64,000 nt of DNA from Pictodentalium vernedei (GCA_031216915.1 CM062294.1:392947217-393011216); one strand, 5' to 3'. Counted from the first letter of the stretch, positions 34,025 to 45,515 are shown. Made by a program: numbers and translations. The notes: generated by a model not told the origin, from the letters alone.

Positions 34025-35460
34025 AGGGGGGGGGAATTTTCAGAAAGGGTGTTTTCGTGGTCCGTACAAGCCAAAATATCCACACATCCCCCTCACACAT
34101 ACACGAAAAATGGCGTACATGTATGTCTGTGTGCAAATAAAGGTGATTTGGGGGTGTTTTGCCCACCTCCTACCCCCTTCATGTTACACTTGTGCAATTT
34201 AAGAAAAGGATTTACAAGTTCCACCATCTGCGCAACCATCATCCTTTTGTTCGTGATTGTGCAAATAAAACTTTCACGACTATCGGATAGGGTATTGGAA
34301 TGGAATTTCAGGGCTTATGTGAGTAGGTACAGACCTTGTATAGTAGTAGAGTGGTATGTGTTAGGGTTAGGAGCCCATGTGTACCCCCATGCCTATGGTA
34401 AGGGTCTCTGAAGGTCCATGGCCACTGGAAACGTTTTATTTACGGCAAGAAATCTGTTGGATTTTCCAAGATGTCGTCTATCGGTTAGTGGGGTCTTAAC
34501 TACGTTGGGGCTTATGGATCTTTCCAATACAGCTCGACCCTAGTGTAGTGACCCTATGCTTTTACAGAAGCTATTGCACAACGGCTTCTTTCAGTAGCCT
34601 GTTTTACCCTATATAACACTGTACAACACCTCCCCCCCCCCCCCACCCATACACACACACACACCTTTGTTGTCACAATGACTGGAATATTCGCAGTGCA
34701 CAACCGTCCTCTCGTCCTGACGACGCTCGTGCACATGGTTCTTTTGCGACGTCACTCTAGTATAATGCCTCTTTGACTCAACTGTGACTATAGAATTGCG
34801 CACCACCCAAATGGGCCTTATCATGCTTTACCCCATGTGACACTGTACTGCTACTGCCCATTCGTTTTAATATGCGAGGACTCGGGGCAAACCCCATGCT
34901 GTTCTACGGACTTTATACATTGGGTCCAAACATCTGAAAGCCACCTGGTCTTTCAGTCGATTTTTTGAGAGTGGTGTCCAGACACGCGCCCATTACCTCC
35001 GTTTATTCTTGCGACTTTTATCATACAGGAAATCATTTGGACTCTTAAATTTCCCGTCCTATGGCACAACCCAGTCATCTGCATAAAATTTTCATCCAGT
35101 ATGTGATTAAATTATGAAGCTTGCCATTTTGACAGGAACTCCCCGGCCCCCTCTTGCCCCCAATGCCACTGACCTTTTTAGAAGTAAGCTGTGAGCCGTA
35201 ACACGTGACTCCTGTTGGTCCCACATATACACGCAGTCCAAGTTTCTGTGAGGCGAGGCCTTATACCCTGATACCTTGGCCTATACTTTGGTTCTCTAAT
35301 TTCATAGAACAATAAATTGAAACTATTTTTATAATTCCATGTCGCTGTTGAGACCAATTTGTTTCAGCCACGATTCACGTCAAACATTGCTGAAGGTTAT
35401 TGCAAGGTTCAAAGCTTCCAAAAGTTTTGCACATTGCAGTAACATAAAGTGTCGAATCTA
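34025..35460. other. Unassigned, GC-richer sequence with microsatellite
   Basis: Poly-G near 34020-34034 and poly-C followed by (AC)n at about 34632-34663. The open frame at 34049-34411 has no recognised motif. No element boundary found. Confidence 0.3.
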
Positions 35461-35462
35461 CT

Positions 35463-35657
35463 TTCATTCACAGGCACTCGATGTATTATCAGATGTTATC
35501 AATTTTAATAAAATGTATATTATATTATCAACACTCAGTTTGTTTAGTATTGAACCACCGGTCAATACTCAGTTTGTTTAGTATTGATAATGTAATATAT
35601 ATTTTATTAAAATGATAAAATCTGATAATTTGTCGAGAGCCTGTGCACAGAATAATT
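35463..35657. repeat. Long inverted repeat with a directly repeated core
   Basis: Arms of about 60-70 bases (left ends in TTATCAATTTTAATAAAATG, right is its near complement) flank a core in which an ~26-base segment containing ACTCAGTTTGTTTAGTATTG occurs twice in direct orientation around ACCACCGG. The arms extend outward to a CAGGC-CTCGA block. Confidence 0.65.
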
Positions 35658-35689
35658 CATGTTAGCTGCCGATAACGCTACCAAGGAGG

Positions 35690-35990
35690 CAGATTCAAGT
35701 TTGTTCAAATCGAGTCGTTGGGTTAATATTTGGGCTCCCTATGGAGCCCAAATTTTAACTTTGTGCAATATGTGGAATATTCATTAAAAATTTTCTTCAG
35801 ATTCACTAGTCAGAATCCTCTCATATTTGGTATACAACATCTCTAGGGGGGGGGGGGGGGGGGGTGGGGGTCAGATTCAAGTTTGTTCAAATCAAGTTCC
35901 TCGGTGTTAGTGCGCACAGACAGACAGCCGGACGGACAGATGGACGGATGCATGTAATCCAGTATACCCCCATTTTCTTCGAAAGTGGGG
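35690..35990. mobile_element. Fragments of family 2 (minus) and of a hairpin-tailed element
   Basis: Reverse-orientation family 2 units (GGGCTCCCTATGGAGCCC, TTTGGTATACAACATC) surround a poly-G run (35847-35864). They end in a GGACGGACAGATGGACGG stretch and a hairpin with ATACCCCCATTTTC and GAAAGTGGGGGTAT. The same tail occurs at 43600-43656. Confidence 0.6.
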
Positions 35991-36059
35991 GTATAACAAT
36001 TTGCACTGAAGGTATGGGAAATGGATTTGTGTTTATTCCATATATTCCATTAACAGGGA

Positions 36060-36251
36060 TATACAATTAACTGACATCCTTTTTGGTGAGACACACTGTA
36101 TGTAAAAAATGGCTCATTCTTGTTGGACTTTGTGGAGAAACCAACATGTAAAGTCTTGCATAGAATGGTACACGCATGTCGCCCCCAGCCCATGCTGACT
36201 CATGACAATACCTCTGTACCTCAGCTTGACTTTTAAGTGAGGTTGAGCTAA
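36060..36251 (+). mobile_element. Helentron-like tail fragment
   Basis: GACTCATGACAATACCTC, then a hairpin CCTCAGCTTGACTTTTAAG with GTGAGG, ending in TTGAGCTAA at 36251. Only the tail end is recognisable. Confidence 0.45.
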
Positions 36252-36274
36252 AACATGTGTTCAAAAAAACTTAC

Positions 36275-36482
36275 ATATATACTTGTAGCTATCTTTTGTC
36301 TCTGGTAGAGGGCCAAGAAGGTCAATACCAATTTGATGCAACAGCACTGAAGTAATTTTGATGTTCTGTAAAGGAGCCTTCGTTTTCTTGAATGGAGCTT
36401 GAGCACACTGACATATATCACAGTGTTGAATAAATTCAACAACATCTTTGCAGTGACCAGGCCAGTAGTATCTTTCAGAGAT
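36275..36482 (-). CDS. Exon-like fragment of a Gypsy/Ginger-type integrase (zinc-finger end and start of catalytic core)
   Basis: The minus strand is open across 208 bases and reads ISERYYWPGH, then HCDICQCAQ, then IGIDLLGPLPETKDSYKYI. RYYWPG and the C-x2-C pair belong to the H2C2 zinc-binding domain. The Asp in GIDLLGP is at the position of the first catalytic residue of the DDE integrase core. A consensus-like donor (T|GTAAGT, 36269-36274) and an AG acceptor (next to 36483) bound it exactly where the homology stops. This is a family known from Gypsy retrotransposons, Ginger DNA transposons and host-domesticated GIN/KRBA2-type genes; I cannot tell which. The remaining core exons were not found downstream on this strand, so it may be a gene fragment or a gene with a distant exon. 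Confidence 0.68.
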
Positions 36483-36971
36483 CTTGAAACATAGAAAAAG
36501 GCTCAGACTTGAAACATGCTAGAAACTTTGAGCATTATGTGCCCCATAACATCCCAAGTTGCTGAATGTTCTATCCTCCACCATTCAGTAAAACATTTCT
36601 GGCTTTTACAGAATATCATTTGTTGACATCTTAAGGAAAAATCTTAGCATCACCAAGAATGAAAGGGTCAAGGCTAAGTTATTGCCTGACACTTAAAATG
36701 CTGATGGATAAATATATAGATGGATGGACAGAGTGATTACTATAGGATGGTGCCCTAATAATCAGTTATTTCCAATCATTGTCATAAAATGATAAACAGA
36801 AATGTTAAATCTTTATTACAAAAGAACTTTCATACCTTATCTACCTTTAAAAATAGCTTTTGTAAATCTTATTGCTTGAGACATTCTGACTAAATAATTT
36901 TTATACACAACCACTCATATTGAATAACAACAGTTCACCGATTTGATCAGTTTTACTATTAAATAACCTAC

Positions 36972-37022
36972 CTTTTGTGCTGACTTATCACAACCAAAAT
37001 GGCCACCAAGTGCCTTTGATGT
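36972..37022 (-). CDS. Upstream exon-like fragment of the same integrase
   Basis: The minus strand reads ALGGHFGCDKSAQK and ends at a GTAGGT donor (36966-36971). GGHFG-x-DK is the His part of the H2C2 domain. Joining it by the 489-base GT-AG intron (36483-36971) to the exon at 36275-36482 keeps the frame, since both borders lie between codons. The left limit is unclear: a LINE-like segment (PSDPASFRPISLLS) lies directly upstream, and the first His of the domain is not visible. Confidence 0.6.
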
Positions 37023-37024
37023 TG

Positions 37025-37110
37025 TAGTTTTGATGCTTTGCCAATGCAGCTGAGGAGGCTGATTGGGCGGAAGCTGGCTGGATCGGAGGGGTCCTTGACC
37101 CCAATGAAAG
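37025..37110 (-). pseudogene. Small LINE reverse-transcriptase fragment
   Basis: One minus-strand frame reads VKDPSDPASFRPISLLSCIG, the typical N-terminal RT motif of non-LTR retrotransposons. It is bounded by the integrase exon on one side and LINE ORF1-like sequence on the other, so most of the RT domain has been lost. Confidence 0.6.
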
Positions 37111-37139
37111 GAATGGTTTAGCGCGCCGAAGGCGCGCAG

Positions 37140-37935
37140 GGACGGTATGGGGGACAAGCCCCTTTCGACCTTCGGTGACTGCAGATGATTGGTTTCATAT
37201 GTTTAGGCGTGACAAAGGAGGAGAAGGTTCAGGTACTCGGCAGGTGTCTCTGATGGTTTTAGCGTTGTTTATGCCGTTGTTTCTTCTTTTTGGGTGGAGG
37301 TGGCTGGGAAGGAGAGACTGTGGTAGTTGTTGGTGTAGTTGGGCTGTTGATAATGGAGGACTGACTAGGGTGGAATGGTCGAGTCCTTGCTGCTTCAGGG
37401 GTGTTGGTGCTGTGGCTGTTGCGCTGTTCAATGAGTGTCGTCGTGGTCTTGTTTTGATCTTTTGTTTCTTCTATTGTTGTCCTGATGTCTTTTCTTAGGC
37501 TGCAAATTTGCTCAAAGAGTATCCGTGCCTGTTCCTGATCCAGAGAGGGGGTTGAAATTGGAGAGGGAGACTTCAGAGAACCAGTTTCCATTTCCGTCTC
37601 CGACTCGCTGGTGACATCGTCATCCTCCAGGTTGCCCCTCAAAGGAGAGGCAGCTGGGAAGTGGATGGGAGCCACAGGAGTTGGAGGGGAGGAAACAGTA
37701 GTGGCCTCCTCCGTCTTCTCTTCCGCTTTCTCTTCCTTCTTTTTCAGGAATGTCTCCAGCCGCTGGGCATTCCGGCGCCTGGTATGGGCTCTTTTTCTTC
37801 TAGCTCTTCTTCTTTTCAGGGCTAGGTCCAGGCTTCTTTGGGTGAGGACCAGTGTGAGAGGGGTTCCTCTCACAAAAGATGCTACCTCTCCCCGAAGAAG
37901 GTGTGGTGGTGTTGTGCTCTTCAACGATGAACTCC
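37140..37935 (-). pseudogene. LINE ORF1-like protein remnant, copy 1
   Basis: A low-complexity, highly charged open frame (37259-37924): an Arg-rich block (RRRARRKRAHTRRRNAQR), a Lys/Glu coiled-coil-like LKKKEEKAEEKTEE stretch, Pro/Ser/Thr-rich linkers and a Lys-rich end. This resembles nucleic-acid-binding ORF1 proteins of invertebrate LINEs. Downstream comes a GCGCGCCGAAGGCGCGC palindrome and GGGGGACAAGCCCCTTT, shared with copy 2. The N-terminus is replaced by family 1 repeat sequence at about 37935. No retroelement hallmark such as an RRM or CCHC motif is visible. Confidence 0.5.
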
Positions 37936-38385
37936 AAGTTCAGATGGGCTCTCTTGCCTGTCTCCAAGTTGTATTTATGAAGGGATTTCATTGTAACTTG
38001 GTAGGATGACTCTGTATAATGTCTAGATTGCAATGTTCTCTTTTGGACTTGATCAGTCAACTGTGACAGCCGCACAAGCATGTGACCCCTATTTGTTTAG
38101 CACAGTCTACAGTTCATATTTATGAAGCAATTTCATTGTAACTTGGAAAGATAACTTGGTATGATGTCAAGATGAGACTTTCATATTTTGGTCACAATCG
38201 GTCAGCTGTTACCGCCACCTGGTCACTTGACTTAGATTCCTTTAGCACTGTTTACAGGTTGTTTTTATGAAGGGATTTCATTGTAACTTGATTGGATAAC
38301 TTGGTATGATATCCATATGACTCCTATTTTGGTCATGATCAGTCAATCGTGACCACTGAACCATCACATGAACTAGATTCTGTCA
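37936..38385 (-). repeat. Family 1 ~140-160-bp units, reverse orientation
   Basis: Three units contain ATGAAGGGATTTCATTGTAA and AACTTGGTATGATGTC, the reverse complement of the family 1 core (see 45822-47943). They separate the two ORF1-like copies. Confidence 0.75.
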
Positions 38386-38394
38386 GGCAATATG

Positions 38395-39495
38395 GCGTGT
38401 CTATGGTGGAGATCAAATGGTTTTGCGCGCTGAAGGCGCACAGGGGCGGTTTGGGGAACAAGCCCCTTTCGAACCTCTTTAACTGTATATGATTTTGACT
38501 TGTCTGAACGTGGTAAAGGAGGGAAGGAGTTAGGGTAGTCAGCGGCGTCCGTGTCTCCTGCAGTTTTTCTTGGGCGGAGGAGGGTGCTTCGAAGAGATTG
38601 TTGTTGGTGGTGTTGTCGGATCAGGGGGAAGAGTAGGTTCTTCTTTAGCGACGTACGGCCTGATCCTTGCTGCTGTTTCTTGAGATCTTTTGTGGTTTTC
38701 GAGTGCAATTTCGAGTACTGTCCTGATTATTTTAGTTGAGTGTCCTGCTTTAGCATGGAGGTTGTACCTCTCCTGGAGTGTAGTTCGGACAGTGTCGTCC
38801 TGGATCTCCTCCCCGAGGAAAGGAATGCCTCCACGGATTCCGGGATGCTCTCTTCCTGGTCAGACTCCTGGTCCGAAGAAGCCGGAGAAGCATGAGCTGG
38901 AGGGGTGGAAGGTTCATCGCCTGGGACAACTTCCTGTACCATTGACAGATCTTCCTCCTCCAACTCCTCTTCAGATGAAGAGTCAGATGGGTTGGAGATC
39001 GATTTGTCACCTGACGACCCCTAGTCCTCCGGACCCTCCTCCTGGGAGGGGAGTGCTAAGCTGGACAAGGGTGGTCAGGGGTGACAGGTGTTGACCCTAT
39101 GACACCCTCACTTGCCTCCTTCTCTTCCTTCTTCTTCTCCAGAAACTTCGTCATTCGGCGGGCATCTCGTCGTCTGGAGGAGGGTCCCTTCTTTCTCTTC
39201 CTCTTCTTGGTGGTGGCTGTATTGCTCCGGCGGTCTTCATCCAGTTTGTCAGAGTCACTAGGAGGGTGACCAATGTGGGAGGAAATCACCCCACGAAGGG
39301 TGCTACACCTCTCCAAGGACGTCGGTTCTGTCTTAGTGTCAAAATCCACTGTCAAGTGAATTGTTTCCTTGCGCACCTGGATACTCCAGGTGGTAGCAAG
39401 GGCAGCCTTCACTTTGATCAGTGTTTCTTGTATGACTAATGGCAGCTCCATTGTTTCTAGATGTTGACACCTCGGAATCCAAGGTGAAAACACAA
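38395..39495 (-). pseudogene. LINE ORF1-like protein remnant, copy 2, frameshifted
   Basis: The minus frame at 39056-39493 reads through RKKGPSSRRRDARR and FLEKKKEEKEASEG, matching the order of copy 1. The C-terminal part continues in other frames (38727-38963, 38373-38708) with SFPPLPRSDKSKSYT and a shared APVRLQRAKPF end. Copies 1 and 2 have the same orientation and are separated by 450 bases of family 1 repeat. I infer two insertions or a duplication. Confidence 0.5.
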
Positions 39496-39504
39496 CACAA
39501 TAAA

Positions 39505-41250
39505 TACAACTTGCAGACTGCTAAAAGCTTTTAGGTTTTGGGCTCTCGCAGCCATCATGGTTGACCTATTGCAACAAAAGGGGATGTTCCATTCTCTGTT
39601 GCATGCAGTTTCAGAAAGGTTGGCTAGTTTTAACTACCAGGGTTCCCACAGATGATACAGGAAATGTTTTTGCATTAAGCAAATACATAGGACTCCAAAT
39701 ATTGCATACTAAAATTGGTTTACTTTAGCCCATTGGTTAGAAAAAAAATTTGGGGTGGGTCAAAAACTCCCACGTTTGCAACAATAACTAAAATTATTAG
39801 CAATTAAACTTTCCTTGAACAATTTATAGTGTACACCTCAATGTAAGTTAAATACTAATATCAACTTATACCTTTCATTAGATCATAAGATTTTCTTAAA
39901 ATTTGTGGAAATGTTCACCCACCTCTTTCACAAAGAGGGCACTTATTTCAGCAAAATTGAAAATGGACCACCCCAAGCATCATTAACATGAAAGAGGATT
40001 GAAGTCAACCCAGCCCAGCGGTTTGGGAGGAAAAGACACCTTCATGACAGGCAGATGATGGACGAAGAGAGTGATCACAAAAGCTAACTGTAGTTAGTTG
40101 AGGTAAAAAAGAACATTTTGAATTAGTGTTCCAACAAACATGGTAACTCTCCCAATTTCACATATATGCAGATCTTGAAATCCAAAAGCGGATGAATTTT
40201 GGAGAGGGGTGTCATTCCGTGACAAGCTCACAAAACGGAGACAGGTTTACCAAAATGGCAGCTAGACCACCCTGAGAGGGGGCTGTAACTCCCATTGACA
40301 ATTTCTCCCCTGGTGCCACTCCAAGAGACATTCCAAACAAATAGGGTAAAATACAGATGACTGATGGCTTAAGGAGAAAAATGCTTGATAAGGAAAATAT
40401 ATGTAATCATTTCCTTGGTACGCCCCCTTCCCCAGACCTAAATTCCGACCCCAAACCATCCCCATGACAAGTCCTTGTAGTTTTTTATCTCTGCAACCTA
40501 ATGAAATTTTGCAAAAATCGGATACTTTTCAATATTCCAGAATTTGGCTTCCTGTGACATGGCCATTAATGAGAATTTCCTTGAACAGCAATACATTTTT
40601 AGAAATAATTTTTATTGAAAATTATCTTCTCAAAATCTCAGAAAGATAAGCCTCGGAATGTATCGGAAAACTGAAGATTTAAAAAAATGAAAACTTATAA
40701 TGCTCACGTCTTGGATCAAAACTGAAAGAGTAAAGATGCTGTTGAGAATTTCAAATACATGTAGCTACAAAATGATTTATGGAGTTTGAAAGCTGTGACA
40801 TTCATAACTATGGAGCTAAGCTCATTACAAAATCAACCTTTTCCATGAAAACTATCGAAAATGAAGAAATAATACACCTAGCAGTATTTATGTCATATCG
40901 CTAGTATTTGAAGTGAGATTTTCAAGATTTTTCTGCCTTATATTTGGAATCAGGAGTACTAAAATGTCAGAGCAACAATAAATTAAAATGTCACTTGATT
41001 TCAACTTCATCTGGTGAAATATGATTTTGGATATCTTGAAATTCCAGTTGCCTTTAGTGCTATAACATTCAATAGACTATGCCAATCAAACACTAACTTC
41101 AATGATGTACCATTCCAATTATTGTTGGAATCGTCTGTGGAATAAATTAGTAGCATCTTGGATAGTTTCTGGGTTCTGCAAGTTGCAAATTGCACAATAT
41201 TTTCAAATGGCAAGAGATGAATTGATGTAAAAATGTTGAATACGTAACAA
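39505..41250. other. Family 1 fragment, a decayed tail, and unassigned sequence
   Basis: A family 1 unit fragment lies at 39520-39605 (GGGCTCTCGCAGCCATCATGG). A tail-like stretch with CTAACTGTAGTTAGTTGAGG follows at 40084-40108. From 40140 to 41250 I see only AT-rich sequence with no motif. Confidence 0.4.
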
Positions 41251-41255
41251 AATAA

Positions 41256-43193
41256 ACAAAAGGCCCCACGGGGCCTGAAGCGCTCATCTTGAACAGAACA
41301 CAATTTAAACAGAGTCCAAGAATGAGTCTACATTAAGCAAGCCATCGCTATAGGCCACACTGTCAATCCTTGAGTCCCTCAGAAGTGACAAAAATAATCT
41401 GGGCATCATGCCTTTTCTTCAGTTGATCATAAAGTAAAATGTAGAGCTCCCCTATGAAGCCCCTTGATACAACCTATGTGGATTAATCTTAGTTTCACAT
41501 CTCTAGAGGGTACTGAATACAAAATTTTTAATTCTCCAGCAATATGGCCAATTCCGGCTCCCACAGAGAGACCAAATATTAACCCGGGCTCTTGATTTGA
41601 ACACAGTTGAATCTGACTTCCCTAGAGATGTTGTGTACCGAATATGAAAGCATTCTGACTGTTGGATCTGAAGAAGAGAAATTGTAAAGAAATTTCTTCG
41701 AATTGCACTAAGTTCAAATTTGGGCTACCATAGCAAGTCCAAATATTAACCTATGGATCCGATTTGAACAAACCTGAATCTGACCCCCTTAGAGATGTTC
41801 TATACCAAATGTGAACGCATTCTGACGAGTGGATCTGAAGAAGAAGATTTTTGAAGAAATTCCCTCATATTGTACTAAGTTAAAATTCATGTTCCCATAT
41901 GGAGCCCAAATATTAACCTAGGCACTCGAATTGAACAACCTGGAATCTGACTCCCCTAGAGATGTTGAGTACCAAATATGAAAGCATTCCGACTGGTGGA
42001 TCTGAAGAAGAAGATTTTTAAAGAAATTTCCTCATATTGCACTAAGTAAAAATTTGGGCTACCATAGTGAGCCCAAATATACACCTAGGGATCTGATTTG
42101 AACAAAATTGAATCTGACCCCCTTGGAGATGTTGCATACCAAATATCAAAGCATTCTGACTGGTGGATCTGAAGAAGAAGATATTTTTAAATTACCCTCC
42201 ATACTGAACAAAGATAAAAGTTTGGCTTCCGTAGGAAGCCCAAATATTAACCTAGGGACATGGTTTGAACAATCTTGAATCTGACAATGATGTATACCAA
42301 ACATTAAAAGATTCTGACTGGTGGTTCTGAAGAAGATTTTTAAAGAATATTCCCCATATTACCCTATGTTAAAACTTCGGGCTCCTGCAGAGAGACCAAA
42401 TATGAACCAATGAGCTTTATTTCAACAAACTTTTATCTGACCCCTCTATGAATAATGTATACCAAATATCAAAAGATTCTGATGATTGGTTCTGGAGAAA
42501 AGATTTTTTTAAATTTTTGCAAATATGCTGACTCAGCATTTTTTTGATGCCCATTACAGAACACCCTAACATAACCGATGGCAATGTTTTGTTACCATTC
42601 AATTCTACTGGTCCTAAGGATACTTCATACCAAATAACAGCTCTCTGTTCCGTGTGGTTTGGGAAATATGGGCGTTTGAAAGTATTTCTACTTTTAGCTC
42701 CCAGGGTTCCCATGGGAATGCGGGAATTTTTTTTTTTTTTTGCATGGGTCAAGTACTTATGACCCAATAATACCACAAACCAAATTTGGTTCATACCGGA
42801 CCATTGGTTCAGAAAATAGAAATTTTGGGCGGGGCTAAAAATCTTACCCCTCCTATTACAAAGCCAAATATTACTTCACGAACTTCGTTTGCACAAACTT
42901 GATTCTACACCTCATATGGAAACTCCATAGCAAATATCAAGTCATTGTACACACTGGTTCTTGAGAAGAAGATTTTTAAAATATTTTGGAGCATTTTTCC
43001 CCACTCCCTCCCTATGGGGCTGGGCATGTTGAAATGAACAAAAATAAAATGGCCCTTTGGTACCATCACTCACACAAACTTTCACTTGAATTGGCCCAGT
43101 GGCTTTGGAGGAGAAGACCAAAACACAGTGTTGACGGACGACGGACGGAGAGTGATGAGATTAGCTCAGCTTGACTTTGACAAGATGAGCTAA
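41256..43193 (+). mobile_element. Helentron-like non-autonomous element, family 2
   Basis: The head AACAAAAGGCCCCACGGGGC (hairpin) with a GCGCTCATC box is followed by about ten units of ~165 bp. Later units diverge in parallel with those at 15960-16700 (CTCAGCATTTTTT, CAATTCTACTGGTCC). It ends in ACGGACGGAGAGTGATGAG and a hairpin AGCTCAGCTTGACTTTG closing with GATGAGCTAA. This is the most complete family 2 copy here. Confidence 0.78.
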
Positions 43194-43371
43194 AAATCTA
43201 GACACAATTGTATTTTCATTTTTGGAGATCTATAACATACAAATGTATCAAAATCTGACAAATTTTAATTTTCGCCAGATTGATATCTCATACCCTCACC
43301 ACCACAAAGGCCCCAAATAACTTCTCCCCCGCCCCACCCTCCACTCCCCCCCCCCCCAACCCCACCAAAAA

Positions 43372-43656
43372 ACAAGAGCTATTGCTGAAGGCAATTAGAC
43401 CCCCACTGCAGCACTGGACCAATGACTGATGAAGCATGAAAAAATTAAAAACAAAATAAGGACCAAAAAATCATGAAAAACTGACAAAGTTTGCCCGAAT
43501 AGTCCGAATAGTCTGTTGAAAACTATTCGGGCAACTTTTTTATAACACGCAGGAATGGCTTGTCACAAAGATCCCTCGTAGCATATTTCAAGATGGATGG
43601 AAGGATGCACGTAATCCAGTATACCCCCATTCTATATGAGAGTGGGGGTATAAAAA
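43372..43656 (+). mobile_element. Short hairpin-tailed element
   Basis: The head AACAAGAGCTATTGCTGAAG with GCAATTAGACCCCC leads to a body containing a small inverted repeat (CCCGAATAGT and ACTATTCGGG), then a GGATGGAAGGATGCACG stretch. The tail hairpin TATACCCCCATTC with GAGTGGGGGTATA closes it. It has the same tail as the fragment at 35.9 kb. Confidence 0.6.
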
Positions 43657-43723
43657 AATTAACTCCAGTATACAGGATTTGTGAAGACTTGACAAGTTTA
43701 TATCTGCAACAGTACTTTATATA

Positions 43724-44758
43724 CAACTGGAACTTAATTAAGCATCCCCTGAAATGTTTCATGAGAGTGAAGTTGCTGTTACTGATTTTTATGTTTTAAT
43801 GATTGCTATGTTTTGCAGTACATTTCATTGAGTGAAACATGATGTTTCTGGTTGATAGCATACCCTAAACACATCCCCTCATCCACGTGAAGCATACTTC
43901 CCACAAATGTCACAAAAACACTATCATCCACATGCAGTATTTGGGTATAAAAGAAGAAAAATTGTCACTTCTTTTATAAACAAAAATGTTAACATGGCAA
44001 GGAGAGACTGTCAGAGGCACTAAGATGGCAAATCGTTGGCATGCATGCAACAGGCACGTCATTCAAAGCTATTGGAAGGAAACTTGGCTACAGTCAATCT
44101 GTCATCAGCAGACTTGTCCAAAAACATCAACAAACCAACGATGTTAAGGTCTGACCAAGGCCTGGACTATCCCAAAAGACCTCTCCTCAGGAAGATCGGA
44201 GTTTGGCACTACCTTGGCCTGCAATGAGCCCCAATTTGAATTCCTTAGAACACATATGGGACTTTCCTGGATGTCGTATGTGAATAAGGGATCTGCCTGT
44301 ACAGAATTTGGCCAATTTGGAAGCTGTATTGTATGAGGAGTGGCAGCAGTTGCCTCTGGACCGTATCAGACGGCTCACTGGTAGCATTATGAGGAGGGTT
44401 CAGGCTGTCATCTGGGCATATGGTGGATACATTCGCTACTGACATCAGACACAGCTGTTCAGGAGATCACGTTACATTTTCTGTCAGTAATTACCGGCAT
44501 TGTTTCATTATAACCTGTTCCAGTACCATACTTGTTGAGAGAACATTTTTCCATCAAAGACAATAATGACAGATATGTGTAATTAGAGTCATTAAAATAC
44601 TGCATATTTTCATCATTGTGTTGTCTTTCATTTGTCAATAGACCATTCTTTCCACAAACAATCACTTTTGGCCATCTGAAAGATAGCATGAAAGTAATGA
44701 CAGTTTCTATTAACACCACTGTGAAACAAACAGGGGGTGTTTAATTAAGTTCCAGGTG
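43724..44758 (+). mobile_element. Tc1-like DNA transposon, internally deleted
   Basis: 1035 bp flanked by TA (43722-43723 and 44759-44760) with imperfect terminal repeats starting CAACTGGAACTTAATTAA on the left and CACCTGGAACTTAATTAA on the right. Inside, pieces of a transposase remain: an HTH region (GTSFKAIGRKLGYSQS, about 44050-44110), a SQKTSPQEDRSL segment, and near the end PWPAMSPNLNSLEHIWD (about 44215-44265), the catalytic C-terminal motif. The catalytic middle is absent, so it could move only with an external transposase. Confidence 0.88.
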
Positions 44759-44759
44759 T

Positions 44760-45271
44760 ATATATTGAATCATTTGGATGATACCAAATAACATGATAAT
44801 TGGTGAAGCAAAAATTGTCCTCAAATGAACAAATATGATGTGATTCAATGGTGAGACAATAAAAAAATGGAATACTCCTGTTGCTCCCTGTATTTTTCAC
44901 TTACAGATTGGTTATTCAAAGTAACAGTTTTGCAAGAATATTATGTAATTTAAAATATACTGGACAAGAAGGAATTAATATGAAAAATAACAAATGTTTG
45001 TGTACTTACTGCCTGCCAGAGCAGAGGACTGAAAATGTTTTCCAAAGTGTTTGTGTAGATCTACGGCTTTTCTATCAGGGCATGAATGGCATATTTGTGG
45101 ATGTTGCTGTACAAATGTAAGTGCCGTTAGAAAACTGGAATCTGAAAAAAAATTGAATGAACTGATGGGTAAGTTAAACAAATCTTTTGATATGTGAGGC
45201 AATTAAAGAAAACATATAGTTGTCTTTCATGTACCAGCCTCTTCAAAAAAAAGTTTTCATAATTAAGAGTA
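44760..45271. other. Unassigned AT-rich sequence
   Basis: Two weak open frames on opposite strands overlap here (44881-45120 and 44975-45202), with no motif in either. Confidence 0.35.
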
Positions 45272-45275
45272 TTAA

Positions 45276-45515
45276 CCCTCTGAACCCGTAAGACTGATTT
45301 TTTGGTCCAAGCCATAATTTTATCCCATTTTTGTCTTATTATAAGAGGTCTATTCACGGGGCATTGATGATAAAATAATAACAGCAGTCTGCAGCCATCT
45401 GGCTGCAGACTGCAGTTATTATTTTATCCTCCCTATATATTGATATTGGACTGACCTGTCTCACAGTAAGTGTACACAAAGAAGATACCATTCCAGGAAA
45501 CTAGGGTTCAAAGGG
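45276..45515. mobile_element. TTAA-flanked MITE family 2, copy 2
   Basis: 240 bp, TTAA at 45272-45275 and 45516-45519. It has the same orientation and length as copy 1 at 30180. The central CTGCAGACTGCAG hairpin is conserved, while single-base changes are scattered along the element. Confidence 0.85.

Noticed and set aside
34049-34411. 120-residue open frame
   Set aside because: No motif, unusual composition driven by neighbouring homopolymers, and no splice or start context.
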